Of a DNA stretch of 34,897 nucleotides, positions 15,739 to 24,374 are shown piece by piece. Both the position numbers and the translations under genes were made by a program. How positions within the stretch are numbered: position 1 is the stretch's first letter; the number at the start of each line of letters is the position of its first letter. Under the pieces are notes generated by a model. The model did not search any database, was not told the DNA's origin, and was given only the letters and a program-made list of their open reading frames with translations. Origin of the DNA: Microvirga arabica (GTDB lineage Bacteria > Pseudomonadota > Alphaproteobacteria > Rhizobiales > Beijerinckiaceae); assembly GCF_016811235.1 (NCBI RefSeq), contig NZ_JAFBID010000070.1, forward strand, positions 1 to 34,897, in the 5' to 3' direction.

Positions 15739-16233
15739 TTAGGATCTATGTCCGTGAATTGAATGTACGACCGCATGACCCCGTCCGCGGGCAATCAGCC
15801 AGCGGTTGAGCGGGAACGCAAACGCGCCGGCGATGAGAAGGGCCACGGTAAGGCTTCCCCAGAACAGAGGGCTGGTGAGGCCGGCATTCATCGCGCCCGG
15901 AATTGCCAGCATGATCAGATTGTCCACGATTTCCATGATGGTGATGGAAGCCGTATCTGCAGCAAAGGCGAGGCCCAGCGCAGTCCCGAAGGGCAGGCCG
16001 CTCCGAAGCAGTGGCAGCATGGTCAGAGCGTAGCCGAACAGGAAGGCGAGGGCGATAGCCAGGATGATGGTCTGTGCCGTTCCCCAGCCGAGGGCTGTGC
16101 CGATGACAAGGCCGAGGATCTCGCCGATGGCGCAGCCCGTAAGGCAATGGATTGTGGCGCTGAGGGCGGTGCGGTTCAGCGAATTCTTCGACGGGGCGCC
16201 GTGATGATGGTGCAAATGGGCTTCGGCAGGCAT
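15739..16233 (-). CDS. DUF4396 integral membrane protein
   Basis: A 164-residue membrane protein with a His-rich N-terminus (HLHHHHGAP) and about four hydrophobic segments. The DUF4396 signature is visible as CLTGCAIGEILGLVIGTALGW and FAADTASITIMEIVDN. The family occurs with copper chaperones and DUF305 proteins, and transport or chaperoning of metal is suspected but not shown. A strong GAGGAGG precedes the ATG, and the gene starts 10 bases after the HMA gene stop. Confidence 0.85.
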   Translation of the reverse strand: MPAEAHLHHHHGAPSKNSLNRTALSATIHCLTGCAIGEILGLVIGTALGWGTAQTIILAIALAFLFGYALTMLPLLRSGLPFGTALGLAFAADTASITIMEIVDNLIMLAIPGAMNAGLTSPLFWGSLTVALLIAGAFAFPLNRWLIARGRGHAVVHSIHGHRS

Positions 16234-16243
16234 GTTTGCCTCC

Positions 16244-16456
16244 TCATGCAGCAGGACGGGCGACCGGCTCTGCCGGGTAGCCCCCGTTGCTCAAGACGTT
16301 GAGAAGCGCAGCCTCACTTTGCCTTGAAGCCACCTTGATCGTGCGGGTCTCCAAGTCGGCTTCAACTCTTGCTTGAGGATCGAGGGCCTGGACCGCTCGT
16401 GCGATGGCGCGAATGCAGCCACCGCAATTCATGCCCGGAACGTGAAAAAGATGCAT
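16244..16456 (-). CDS. Heavy-metal-associated (HMA) domain copper chaperone, CopZ-like
   Basis: A 70-residue cytoplasmic protein that is a single HMA domain. It starts with HVPGMNCGGCIRAIARAV, carrying the CxxC metal site and the Met just before it, and has the expected length for CopZ. It is first in the leftward cluster with a short leader of about 25 bases from the MerR-type promoter. AAAGGA serves as ribosome-binding site. Copper is the likely metal from the downstream genes; mercury or another thiophilic metal cannot be excluded. Confidence 0.88.
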   Translation of the reverse strand: MHLFHVPGMNCGGCIRAIARAVQALDPQARVEADLETRTIKVASRQSEAALLNVLSNGGYPAEPVARPAA

Positions 16457-16488
16457 GGCCGGGATCCTTTCATCTCAAGGGCCCAGAA

Positions 16489-16519
16489 TCTGTAGGCGTT
16501 CCCACGATGGTAAGGTCAA
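16489..16519 (-). promoter_or_regulatory. MerR/CueR-type promoter with 19-bp spacer
   Basis: On the minus strand TTGACC (16514-16519) and TACAGA (16489-16494) are separated by exactly 19 bases. Such over-long spacing is the signature of promoters activated by MerR-family regulators, which untwist the DNA. The spacer holds an imperfect dyad, CCTTACCA-TCG-TGGGAACG, like CueR sites (ACCTTCC...GGAAGGT). It drives the HMA-DUF4396-DUF305 genes. No merR-type gene is adjacent. Confidence 0.72.
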
Positions 16520-16659
16520 GCGCCTTGCAGGCCCGTTCGAGATTTATCCGGAATGAGCATAAAGGATTGGTCCGGAACGGCTTATCTTGAGCGTATAGCT
16601 CTGCTATCGCGGACTTGTGTAATCGATACGGAGTAGCCGACCCTGGTCGGAGGAGAGCG

Positions 16660-17547
16660 ATGCGGATAGTCACCCATAGCGGCACGTTCCATGCCGATGA
16701 CGTTTTCGCCTATTCCGTCCTGCGCGATGCCCTGGAGGCGTTCGATTTTGTCCGGACCCGTGACATGGCGATGATCGAGTCTGCCGACATCGTCTTCGAC
16801 GTCGGGGGGACCTACGACCCTGCCCAGGGCCGGTACGACCACCACATGCGGGATCTCCCGCGACGGGAGGACGGGACGCCCTACAGCTCGGTCGGCCTGA
16901 TCTGGCGGGATTTTGGGCGCAAGGCCCTGCCGCGGCTTGTGCCAAGCATCAGCGAGGACGTGCTGGAATCCGTCTGGCAGGATATCGACGCGACCTTCAT
17001 CCTGGCCATCGACCAAGCGGACAACGGGGTCGCCACCGCAAGCCAGAGCCATTTTGCCCTGCTGATCGAGGCCTTCAATCCGACGTGGAACAGCGGCCAA
17101 GGCTATGACGACGCCTTCCTCGAAGCGGCCGATTTCGCCCGGGGAATCCTGGTCCGGGCCTGCTGGCAGGCCCATGCCGAGGCTGAGGCGCTCTCTCTCG
17201 TAATGGCGGCAGCCAGGAGGGCGCAGGATGCCCGCGTGATCGTTCTCGACCGCAAGCTGCCCTGGGAGAAGGCGGTGTTCGAGGGCGGCTTGAGCGATCT
17301 TCTCTTCGTCATTTATCCGAACGAGGATCTGAGCGCCTGGTACTGCCGCACCATTCCGCCGGAGCCGAATTCCTTCGGCCAGCGGCTGTCCCTGCCCGAG
17401 GCTTGGCGGGGCCTGCAGGAGACGGAGTTCTCGAAAGTCGCCGGGATCGAGGACGGCGTGTTCTGCCATCCGAGCGGATTCATCTGCGGAGCGCGCTCCC
17501 GGGAATCGGCCGTGCGGCTTGCGGAGAAGGCCATCGCCGGAGGCTGA
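16660..17547 (+). CDS. MYG1-family (UPF0160) DHH-like exonuclease
   Basis: A 295-residue protein of the MYG1 family, conserved from bacteria to humans; eukaryotic MYG1 is a 3'-5' RNA exonuclease. Visible metal-site motifs are THSGTFHADDV (H6, H11, D13, D14), a further Asp in FDVGGTYD, and YDHH at 59-62. Also seen are AIDQADNG (D118, D121). ATG 16660 is chosen because GGAGGAGAG lies just before it and the family begins at this HSGTFH segment. It ends three bases before the deacetylase-like gene, so the two form a tight operon. Confidence 0.9.
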   Translation: MRIVTHSGTFHADDVFAYSVLRDALEAFDFVRTRDMAMIESADIVFDVGGTYDPAQGRYDHHMRDLPRREDGTPYSSVGLIWRDFGRKALPRLVPSISEDVLESVWQDIDATFILAIDQADNGVATASQSHFALLIEAFNPTWNSGQGYDDAFLEAADFARGILVRACWQAHAEAEALSLVMAAARRAQDARVIVLDRKLPWEKAVFEGGLSDLLFVIYPNEDLSAWYCRTIPPEPNSFGQRLSLPEAWRGLQETEFSKVAGIEDGVFCHPSGFICGARSRESAVRLAEKAIAGG

Positions 17548-17550
17548 GCC

Positions 17551-18465
17551 ATGAAGCAAGTGCCTATCGTCTCCCACACAGCATACGTGGCCTCGCTTCC
17601 TGACGATCATCGGTTCCCGATGCTGAAATATGGACGCCTGGTGGAGGTGCTGGCGGAGAAGGGCCTTGCCCCAAACGGATTCGTGGTCCCGGGTGAGGCC
17701 TCGGCCGATCTGATCGCGCTGGCTCATGATCGTGCTTACGTCGATCAGGTCTTCGCCTGCTCGGTGCCTCGCGAGATCGAGCGGCGCATTGGCCTTCCGG
17801 TCGGCGAGAGCGTCGTTCGCCGCGCCAGGGCATCCGCTGCCGGGACGCTGCTTGCGGCGCGGCTTGCGCTCCAGCATGGACTTGCCGGCAGCACGGCCGG
17901 AGGCTCCCATCATGGGCAGAGGGAAACCGGAGCGGGCTTCTGCGTCTTCAACGATGTCGCCATCGCGGCCAAGGCGCTGAGGGCAGACCGCACGATCCAG
18001 CGGGCTCTCGTCGTCGACCTCGACGTTCACCAAGGCGATGGCACGGCGGACTGCCTGCGCGACGAGCCGGATCTCTTCACCTTCTCCATGCATGCGGAGA
18101 AGAACTACCCTGTGCGCAAGATCCCGAGCGACTTGGATATCGGCCTGCCGGATCACATGGAGGACGATGCTTATTTAGACGTCCTGCGGTCCCATCTGCC
18201 GCGCCTTCTCGACGCGCTTGAGCCGGAGCTCGTCTTCCTGAATGCAGGGGTCGACCCGCATCGCGACGACAGACTGGGACGTCTCGACCTCACCGACGGC
18301 GGGCTGCGCCGCCGGGACGCTTATGTGATCGAGCAGGCTCGCAGCCGTGGCATTCCCATGGTCACCGTCATCGGTGGCGGGTACTCCACGGATATCGATG
18401 CTCTGGCCAGGCGGCACGCGATCGCATTCGAGGCGATGGCTGCCTGGAGCGAGGTGAACGGCTGA
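17551..18465 (+). CDS. Histone-deacetylase-family amidohydrolase
   Basis: A 304-residue member of the arginase/deacetylase fold, zinc-dependent amide hydrolases. The active site is complete: H120-H121 (GGSHHG), zinc ligands D158 and H160 (DLDVHQGDGT) and D245 (NAGVDPH), and a Tyr at 278 in GGGYS. The layout resembles the class IV (HDAC11-like) bacterial group. The substrate is unknown; bacterial relatives act on acetylated small molecules, polyamines or proteins. The start lies three bases after the MYG1 stop with GGAGG inside the upstream gene, so translation is probably coupled. Confidence 0.9.
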   Translation: MKQVPIVSHTAYVASLPDDHRFPMLKYGRLVEVLAEKGLAPNGFVVPGEASADLIALAHDRAYVDQVFACSVPREIERRIGLPVGESVVRRARASAAGTLLAARLALQHGLAGSTAGGSHHGQRETGAGFCVFNDVAIAAKALRADRTIQRALVVDLDVHQGDGTADCLRDEPDLFTFSMHAEKNYPVRKIPSDLDIGLPDHMEDDAYLDVLRSHLPRLLDALEPELVFLNAGVDPHRDDRLGRLDLTDGGLRRRDAYVIEQARSRGIPMVTVIGGGYSTDIDALARRHAIAFEAMAAWSEVNG

Positions 18466-18468
18466 TCC

Positions 18469-19401
18469 TCAAGACCTAGAACGGACGAGGGATGCAGCTA
18501 GCTGCGCGGCGAGCGCCGCGTTGTTCTTGACCAAGGCGATGTTGGTCGCGAGGCTTCGTCCGCCGGTCCGCTCAAACAGATTGGACAGCAGGAAGGGTGT
18601 CACGGCCTTTCCGGAAACACCCTGGGTTTTCGCTTGTGCAATCGCGGCATCGATGAAGGCGCTCATCTCATGGGCCGGAATCTCGTCGGTGCCCGGCACG
18701 GGGTTGGCCACGAGAACGCCGCCGCCGAGGCCGAGCGCCTCCTTGGTGCGGATCAGGTCGGCGATGGCCTCAGGCGTGTCGAGGCGCAGGGGAACGGGCA
18801 GCTCGCTCGTGCGGCTCCAGAAGGCGGGAAAGCGGTCAGTTCCATAGCCGACCACGGGCACGCCGCGGGTCTCCAGGTATTCGAGGGTGCGCGGCAGGTC
18901 GAGGATGGCTTTCGCGCCAGCGCAGACCACGGCCACCGGCGTGCGGGCGAGTTCGTCGAGATCGGCCGAGATGTCCATGGTCGTCTCGACGCCTTGATGG
19001 ACTCCGCCGATGCCGCCCGTGGCAAAGACCCGGATTCCGGCCAAGTGGGCGCAGATCATGGTGGCGGCAACGGTCGTTGCGCCATGGCGCCGGGAGGCGA
19101 CCGCGTAGGGCAGGTCGGCCCGGCTCAGCTTCATCACGTCCTTGGCGGTTCCGAGCCAGTCGAGTTCCGCATCCGATAGCCCGATCTTGATGCGCCCCTC
19201 AATGATTGCGATCGTCGCCGGCAAGGCGCCGTTCTCGCGCACCACCGCCTCCACCTCCCGTGCCGTGGCTACGTTCTGAGGGTGCGGCATGCCATGGGTG
19301 ATGATGGTAGATTCGAGCGCCACGATGGCCTCGCCCGATGCGAGAGCCGTTTGCACATTGGGAGCAATGTCGAGGAAGCGGCCGGCGGTATTGTGAGTCA
19401 T
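18469..19401 (-). CDS. psuG: Pseudouridine-5'-phosphate glycosidase
   Basis: A 310-residue enzyme that splits pseudouridine 5'-phosphate into uracil and ribose 5-phosphate, the second step of pseudouridine breakdown in the cytoplasm. Family signatures are ALESTIITHGMPHPQN near the N-terminus, HGATTVAATM, GGIGGVHQGVETTMDIS, and CAGAKAILDLPRTLEYLET with the conserved Lys. Length is typical. Its ATG overlaps the stop of the kinase gene by four bases (ATGA), so the two are co-translated with psuK first. Confidence 0.95.
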   Translation of the reverse strand: MTHNTAGRFLDIAPNVQTALASGEAIVALESTIITHGMPHPQNVATAREVEAVVRENGALPATIAIIEGRIKIGLSDAELDWLGTAKDVMKLSRADLPYAVASRRHGATTVAATMICAHLAGIRVFATGGIGGVHQGVETTMDISADLDELARTPVAVVCAGAKAILDLPRTLEYLETRGVPVVGYGTDRFPAFWSRTSELPVPLRLDTPEAIADLIRTKEALGLGGGVLVANPVPGTDEIPAHEMSAFIDAAIAQAKTQGVSGKAVTPFLLSNLFERTGGRSLATNIALVKNNAALAAQLAASLVRSRS

Positions 19402-20348
19402 GAGGGCTCCCGTTCAAACGTTGGGTCGGCTCTAAGGGACAAAGTGGTTTCCAGCAAGGCGAAGGACAGGTCGGGCCGGACGCTTGTCGTGCTCTCCACC
19501 GTCAGCGCCGCGGCTGCCGTGCCGAGGTGGGCGGCCTCCGTGAGGGAGTGGCCCTTCAGGAGGGCCACGAGGGTGGCGCCAATCAGGGCATCGCCCGCAC
19601 CCGTTGCATCGACGATCTGAGCACCGACGGCGCCGATCTGACTGACGCCTGATCGGTCCGCCACGACGAGACCGGTCTTGCCGAGGGTCAGGACGACACG
19701 CGTTGCTCCACAGGCAAGGAGGCGTGCGGCTGCCTTCTCTGGGGCTTCCTCGGATGCGCCAAGATAGGCGCAGGCCTCGTCGAGATTGAGGAACAGCAAG
19801 CCGACGCCGGTCAGATCCCGCGGCAGGCGTGCGACCTTCGGGGTCGAGACAGCGTCGATGGCCAACGGGAGCGGCTGTCGATGAGCGATGTCGACGAGGG
19901 CATGTAGAGTCTCGGACGGCAGGTTGCAATCGGCAAAGAACCAGCTTGACTGGAGATCGGGCTCGATCCTGCGCAGCAGGGCAGGGGTCATCTCGTCGAA
20001 GATCGTCATGTTGGCCAAGCCAACAGCCAACTCGCCGTCGGGCTGGAGGACGGCCACATATTCTGCCGTGGCATGCCGATCCGAGATCGTCATGAACTGT
20101 GTGCCGATGCCGAGACCTTCGAGATCGTCGAGAATGGCTCGACCGTTCTCGTCCTTGCCGAGGATCGATGCCAGTGAGACCGTCACGCCGAGCCGGGCCA
20201 TGTTTTCCGCTACGTTGCGGGCCACTCCTCCAAAGGAGCGCTCAGACAGGACGGGATTGGAGGTTCCCTGCCGGATCGCATTCAAGGCCCGGTACTTCCG
20301 GTCGACGGCCGCGCCGCCGATGCATGTGATGCTGATCCCGGGTTTCAT
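19398..20348 (-). CDS. psuK: PfkB-family pseudouridine kinase
   Basis: A 316-residue ribokinase-fold enzyme expected to phosphorylate pseudouridine at the 5' position. Seen are the N-terminal CIGGAAVDRKYRA, the first PfkB motif GGVARNVAENMARLG, and the second motif DATGAGDALIGATL, whose Asp is the catalytic base. Gene order psuK-psuG with a four-base overlap makes pseudouridine the likely substrate rather than ribose or fructose. No transporter gene (nucleoside permease) is next to the pair in this window. Confidence 0.92.
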   Translation of the reverse strand: MKPGISITCIGGAAVDRKYRALNAIRQGTSNPVLSERSFGGVARNVAENMARLGVTVSLASILGKDENGRAILDDLEGLGIGTQFMTISDRHATAEYVAVLQPDGELAVGLANMTIFDEMTPALLRRIEPDLQSSWFFADCNLPSETLHALVDIAHRQPLPLAIDAVSTPKVARLPRDLTGVGLLFLNLDEACAYLGASEEAPEKAAARLLACGATRVVLTLGKTGLVVADRSGVSQIGAVGAQIVDATGAGDALIGATLVALLKGHSLTEAAHLGTAAAALTVESTTSVRPDLSFALLETTLSLRADPTFEREPS

Positions 20349-20506
20349 GCGTCAGACGTGCTCCATGAACGCTTGCGCAGTGGGTATGCCGAAAGATCGG
20401 GCATGCTGCAATGGCGGGGTCTCGCCTGGAGATGCCGGTTTGCGATGGATCAAAGCGCGTGTGCTTCCGCTCCCGTAATCTCGCCCGGAACATGGAGGAG
20501 GCGACC

Positions 20507-20884
20507 ATGGGTTTGGGCGCGACGATCAGGCAATGGCAGGCGAATTGGGCGCAGGCGCATGAGTTCGATGCGCTGGACAAGGATCAGAGAGATGCGCTGG
20601 CCCGCGACATCGGGGTATCGGCGGAGATGCTGCCTGTCCTCGTGGCGCGGGGTCCTGACGCCGCAGCCGAGCTGCCGCGCCTCATGGAGGCGCTGTCTCT
20701 CGACTCCGAGCAAATCCGGCAGATCCATGCCGCCCTCATGCGCGACATGAGCCTCACCTGCTCGGGATGCACAGCGGCCGTGCGCTGCCGGGACGATCTT
20801 GCCCATGGGCAGGCGTCGGCTCACTCCGCGGAATATTGCCCCAACGCCGAAACCCTGCATGAACTGGGGGCGACTAGATCCTGA
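20507..20884 (+). CDS. DUF6455-type small cysteine-containing protein
   Basis: A 125-residue cytoplasmic protein. The C-terminal part has a conserved Cys pattern: C85-x2-C88 (LTCSGC), C94 (VRC) and C111 (EYCPNA), suited to bind zinc or an Fe-S cluster. This matches my memory of DUF6455; metal binding is inferred from spacing alone. The first 80 residues are helical. ATG 20507 is selected because GGAGGAGG lies five bases upstream; the ATG at 20492 and that at 20411 overlap this site. Confidence 0.7.
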   Translation: MGLGATIRQWQANWAQAHEFDALDKDQRDALARDIGVSAEMLPVLVARGPDAAAELPRLMEALSLDSEQIRQIHAALMRDMSLTCSGCTAAVRCRDDLAHGQASAHSAEYCPNAETLHELGATRS

Positions 20885-20895
20885 CCGTTAGGCCC

Positions 20896-22020
20896 TCACT
20901 CCGCGTCGTGAAACAGCAGCGTCGTGTTGCCGCCGATCTCGCTTGAACCTGCTGGACGCTTCCTGCTCAGCACGGCCTCGGCCTCCGGCGAGGGGCGGCG
21001 GCTCTGGTGTATTTCGAGCCAGGCGATGCGGGATGGCGGCACGGTGCCGTCACCCGGATAGGCTTCCTGCTTGGTGCCGGTAGCCTTTTCGAAGAATGAC
21101 GGATCGTTGAGGGAGCCCAGCACCCTGTCCACCAGCCGCTGGAGGGCTCCGCCGTTCTCCGCGTAGAGATCGATCCCCTGGCTGCGCGCCAGCTCGGCCG
21201 TGGTCACGAGAGGTTCGGCGGCGAAGATGTGGTAGTCGCGGGCGCGCTTGCCGCGTTTGATCTCAAGCGGGAGGGTTCCGTCCGGCGTGATCTGCGCAAG
21301 ACCGACGCGGGCGCTGTCGAGGCCCCAGCGGATAAGTTGCTTGTCGTCGGAAGCAAGCCCGGCCGCCGTGGCGCCCAGGCCCGCCCAATACCGATGATTG
21401 TTCCGGCTGGATGCTGCGTCGTTCTTGTCCATGAACCCGACGATCTGCTGGCCCAAAGTCTTCAGCCAGGCTTCAACCCGTTGCTTCTGATCGTTTGCTA
21501 GACCCGGCGCGTTGCGAACCTGCAGATAGGCCAGCGCGAAGCCGCCGAGAGCTTGGCCCAGATTGAAGTGCGCCTGCTTCGAACGCATGTCGGTCATGGC
21601 CTTCGCAGAGGCCCAGGCGTCGAGCCAGATAAGGGTGCAGGAGGCTGCAGCGGTGTTCTTCGGGTTCGATTTCACATAGGCGTTCGCGATCCTGACCAGA
21701 TTGCGGCCATAGACGCGCAGCGGCTCGACGGCCTCTGAATAACTTTCCTCGGCATCCTCGTCGATGTTCGCACGCTGTGCGTCGTCCTGCTTGTATTTGC
21801 TCTGCGTGTCGAGGGTGACCACGGGTGCATCGGGCGTGCCGCAATCGTATTTGGGCTTGGACTGCACATTGTCCTTGGCAGGGGCAGGCAAGAGGTAGCC
21901 CGAGCCCTGAGCATGGGCGGCCCCCACGGATGCGCTGAGCAGGGTTGTGGCAATGAGGAAGGGCCGCAGCGCATATTGCGCAGCATGCCACCTCGTTCCC
22001 CGTTTCACATCCTGCACCAT
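20896..22020 (-). CDS. Alginate lyase (PL5)-like exported protein
   Basis: A 374-residue protein with a signal peptide (LRPFLIATTLLSASVGAAHAQG). The mature chain is mostly helical and matches the alginate lyase fold of PL5. SSRNNHRYWAG places the catalytic Asn-His pair at N208-H209. Downstream, KRARDYHIFAAEPL supplies an Arg and Tyr in the expected order. PL5 enzymes cleave mannuronate-rich alginate by beta-elimination. No alginate biosynthesis genes lie nearby, so the real polymer may be another uronate or a scavenged substrate. The start has AGGAGGAG. Confidence 0.78.
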   Translation of the reverse strand: MVQDVKRGTRWHAAQYALRPFLIATTLLSASVGAAHAQGSGYLLPAPAKDNVQSKPKYDCGTPDAPVVTLDTQSKYKQDDAQRANIDEDAEESYSEAVEPLRVYGRNLVRIANAYVKSNPKNTAAASCTLIWLDAWASAKAMTDMRSKQAHFNLGQALGGFALAYLQVRNAPGLANDQKQRVEAWLKTLGQQIVGFMDKNDAASSRNNHRYWAGLGATAAGLASDDKQLIRWGLDSARVGLAQITPDGTLPLEIKRGKRARDYHIFAAEPLVTTAELARSQGIDLYAENGGALQRLVDRVLGSLNDPSFFEKATGTKQEAYPGDGTVPPSRIAWLEIHQSRRPSPEAEAVLSRKRPAGSSEIGGNTTLLFHDAE

Positions 22021-22089
22021 ACCGCTCCTCCTGTGCCGCCGTCCGTTCAGGAACTAGGCGCACAGGGTCGCAAGGCCAGGGGCGGCGGC

Positions 22090-23205
22090 TTAGATAGCGC
22101 GAGCGACGCGGCGGGACTGGGCGGTGCGGTTCCCTGCCATCGGAGGCAGCAGGTCCTGCCCGCGGCCTGCGGTCACGACCAGGCGCTTCACCTCACCTCT
22201 GAGGTACGCCTGGAGGAACCTATCGTAATCCTTGAATGAGACGCATCCGTTCGAGTCTCCGCGCGGCCCGAGCAGATAGGAATGGGCCAGGATGCCATCG
22301 CGGCCGTAGATGGCGCTGCTCCCGCCCACCGGGTTCATGCGGATGGCGCGCACCCCATGGAAGAGCGCCTCGCGATCAGTGAGGATGTATGTGCCCGGCG
22401 GCGTCGAGCCTTTCATGCGGACGTTCACGTGGCGCGGGTTGTCCATCATGTCGCCGAGCCCGGAATGGGCTTCCAGCTTCTCGCCGTTCGGCATGTAGAC
22501 CGTCTGGGCAACGATGTCATAGACGGCCGTGCCTGGGCTCGCGGGATTGTTGCCGAGACCGAAGCGCGCGGTTGGCGCGATGCTGCCAGTGCCCCGATCC
22601 AGCGCCGCATAGCTCAGCGCCGCGTCAGGCGGGTTGGACGGACGGACGCCAAAGAGCTTTTCAAGGAAATTTCGGTTGTCCACTGGTGCGGCAGTCGGCG
22701 CTGCCGGCTCACGAGGCGCAGCAACGGTCGGCGCACTGGCCACCTGGGTGGAACTGGATGCTCTGGGTGCTCTCAGGTCTGCCGGCCGCGGCACTGGCAG
22801 AGGCACGATCACAGGCGCCGGAATGTCCGCCTGGGCCATCGCCGCGGGCGGCGCCGGATCAGGGGTGGGCTCTGGAGGCGTGGTGCGGGTCTCGCGCTGA
22901 ACGGACGAGCGGAAGCCGGGTGCAACGGGGGCTTCCTGTCTGAAGGCGAGGGCGCCGAGCCGGAGGGTGGGGTTGGGGTTGATGAGCGCTGGGTCGAGGG
23001 ACAGCGCTGTCTTCACAGGCTCAGGCGCCGCACCTCCGGCGGTGCTGATCGGGAAGGCCTCGGGGGCGATGCCGCCGGACTGCTCGAAATCGACGAAGAG
23101 GGCCACGGGACAAAGCGAGATCGCCACGAGAAGAGCCGTCGGAAGCAGGCTGCGGTTCCGCCGGAGAGGGGCGTGACGAAGGGACGAATAAGGCTTGTGC
23201 GCCAT
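22090..23205 (-). CDS. DUF2778 protein (L,D-transpeptidase-related), membrane-anchored
   Basis: A 371-residue protein. A basic N-terminus is followed by one hydrophobic helix (about residues 20-37), then a long Pro/Ala-rich linker to about residue 195. The C-terminal DUF2778 domain has SGLGDMMDNPRHVNVRMKGSTPPG, then the block GPRGDSNGCVSFKDY with nucleophile-like Cys321. The SxGC and upstream His resemble YkuD enzymes, so a role in peptidoglycan remodelling is likely but unproven. It lies 69 bases upstream of the alginate lyase-like gene on the same strand. Confidence 0.85.
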   Translation of the reverse strand: MAHKPYSSLRHAPLRRNRSLLPTALLVAISLCPVALFVDFEQSGGIAPEAFPISTAGGAAPEPVKTALSLDPALINPNPTLRLGALAFRQEAPVAPGFRSSVQRETRTTPPEPTPDPAPPAAMAQADIPAPVIVPLPVPRPADLRAPRASSSTQVASAPTVAAPREPAAPTAAPVDNRNFLEKLFGVRPSNPPDAALSYAALDRGTGSIAPTARFGLGNNPASPGTAVYDIVAQTVYMPNGEKLEAHSGLGDMMDNPRHVNVRMKGSTPPGTYILTDREALFHGVRAIRMNPVGGSSAIYGRDGILAHSYLLGPRGDSNGCVSFKDYDRFLQAYLRGEVKRLVVTAGRGQDLLPPMAGNRTAQSRRVARAI

Positions 23206-23462
23206 GGCAAACTCTACGCAACAACTCGGGCCCCTCCCGACACGCCGGAGCCTGCGATCAGGCTTGGAGGCGCTGTGAGGAAGCGATACTCATAACTGTG
23301 GCTGATTGAACGGCATTTTGGTTAAGATCAGGATAACCCGTAGTCGGCGTCGGCGCCTTGCCGCGGCAATGATCGCAGGTCACTCTCCGAACGGCCGTTC
23401 CTCACCGCGACTGTCGCGGCCCAAGTCGCTTCACATGCAAGATGTTGAGAGGAGTTGCCGCT

Positions 23463-24374
23463 ATGACAGCTGAGATTGCGCCCTCCCTGCACGGCCGCTC
23501 TATCGTAACGGGGTTCTATGAGAAGCGTACCGGGAGTGTGCAGTACGTCGTCGCGGATCCGGACACGAAACGCTGCGCCATCATTGATCCGGTGCTCGAT
23601 TTCGAGGCGAAGTCCGGTGCGACGACGACATCATCCGCGGATGAACTCCTCGCCTATATCGAGCAGCAGGGCTACAGGCCTGAATGGATCCTCGACACCC
23701 ATCCGCATGCCGATCACTTCTCCGCCGCAGGCTATCGAAAGGACAGGACTGGCGCACCGACCGCGATCGGCGAGAAGGTGGTGGAGGTCCAGAAGCTCTG
23801 GAAGGCATTCTACAACTGGCCCGACAGTTTCCCCACGGACGGTTCGCAATGGGACCGGCTGTTCCCCGACCGGGAGAGGTTCAAGATCGGAAACCTGGAC
23901 GTGGAGGTGATGTTCTGTCCCGGCCACACGCTCTGCTCGATTACTTATCTGGTGGGCGATGCCGCGTTCATTCACGACACGCTCTTCATGCCCGACAGCG
24001 GGACGGCCCGGGCCGACTTTCCCGGCGGCTCGGCCAAGGCGCTGTGGCACAGCATCCAGCGCATCATGGCGCTTCCCGACGACACGCGTCTCTTCACGGG
24101 CCATGACTACATGCCTGGCGGCCGTGCTGCGCAACGGGAGAGCACAGTGGACCAGCAGCGCCGGGAGAACAGCCATCTCCTGAAGGCTGCCACTGAGGAG
24201 GAGTTCGTGGCCCTGCGTGAAGGACGCGACCGCGAGCTGCCGATGCCGAAGCTTATCCTGAGCGCGTTGCAGGTAAACATCCGCGGCGGTCGTCTGCCGG
24301 AGCCGGAGAGCAACGGCAGACGCTATCTCAAGATCCCGCTCGATGCCCTTCCGAACGCCCCTTGGGGTGATTGA
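23463..24374 (+). CDS. Persulfide dioxygenase-like MBL-fold hydrolase (Blh/ETHE1 type)
   Basis: A 303-residue MBL-fold protein. The metal motif is THPHADHFSAAGY (H80, H82, D84, H85), followed by CPGHTLCSITYLVGD and HDTLFMPDSGTARADFPGGSA. The end of the core reads LFTGHDYMPGGR. This pattern is that of Blh/ETHE1-like enzymes, which oxidise glutathione persulfide to sulfite using one iron. ATG 23463 is preferred because AGAGGAG is at the right distance; the ATG at 23442 lies before that site. No rhodanese, BigR-type regulator or sulfite exporter gene is adjacent, so it is a solitary copy. Confidence 0.88.
   Translation: MTAEIAPSLHGRSIVTGFYEKRTGSVQYVVADPDTKRCAIIDPVLDFEAKSGATTTSSADELLAYIEQQGYRPEWILDTHPHADHFSAAGYRKDRTGAPTAIGEKVVEVQKLWKAFYNWPDSFPTDGSQWDRLFPDRERFKIGNLDVEVMFCPGHTLCSITYLVGDAAFIHDTLFMPDSGTARADFPGGSAKALWHSIQRIMALPDDTRLFTGHDYMPGGRAAQRESTVDQQRRENSHLLKAATEEEFVALREGRDRELPMPKLILSALQVNIRGGRLPEPESNGRRYLKIPLDALPNAPWGD

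Noticed and set aside
16470..16685. Minus-strand frame across the MerR-type promoter, considered as a remnant of a MerR regulator
   Set aside because: No helix-turn-helix or metal-binding loop is present, and it overlaps both the promoter and the start of MYG1.
16582..18156. 524-aa minus-strand open frame across MYG1 and the deacetylase gene
   Set aside because: It spans two well-supported sense genes with complete catalytic motifs and is a compositional shadow.
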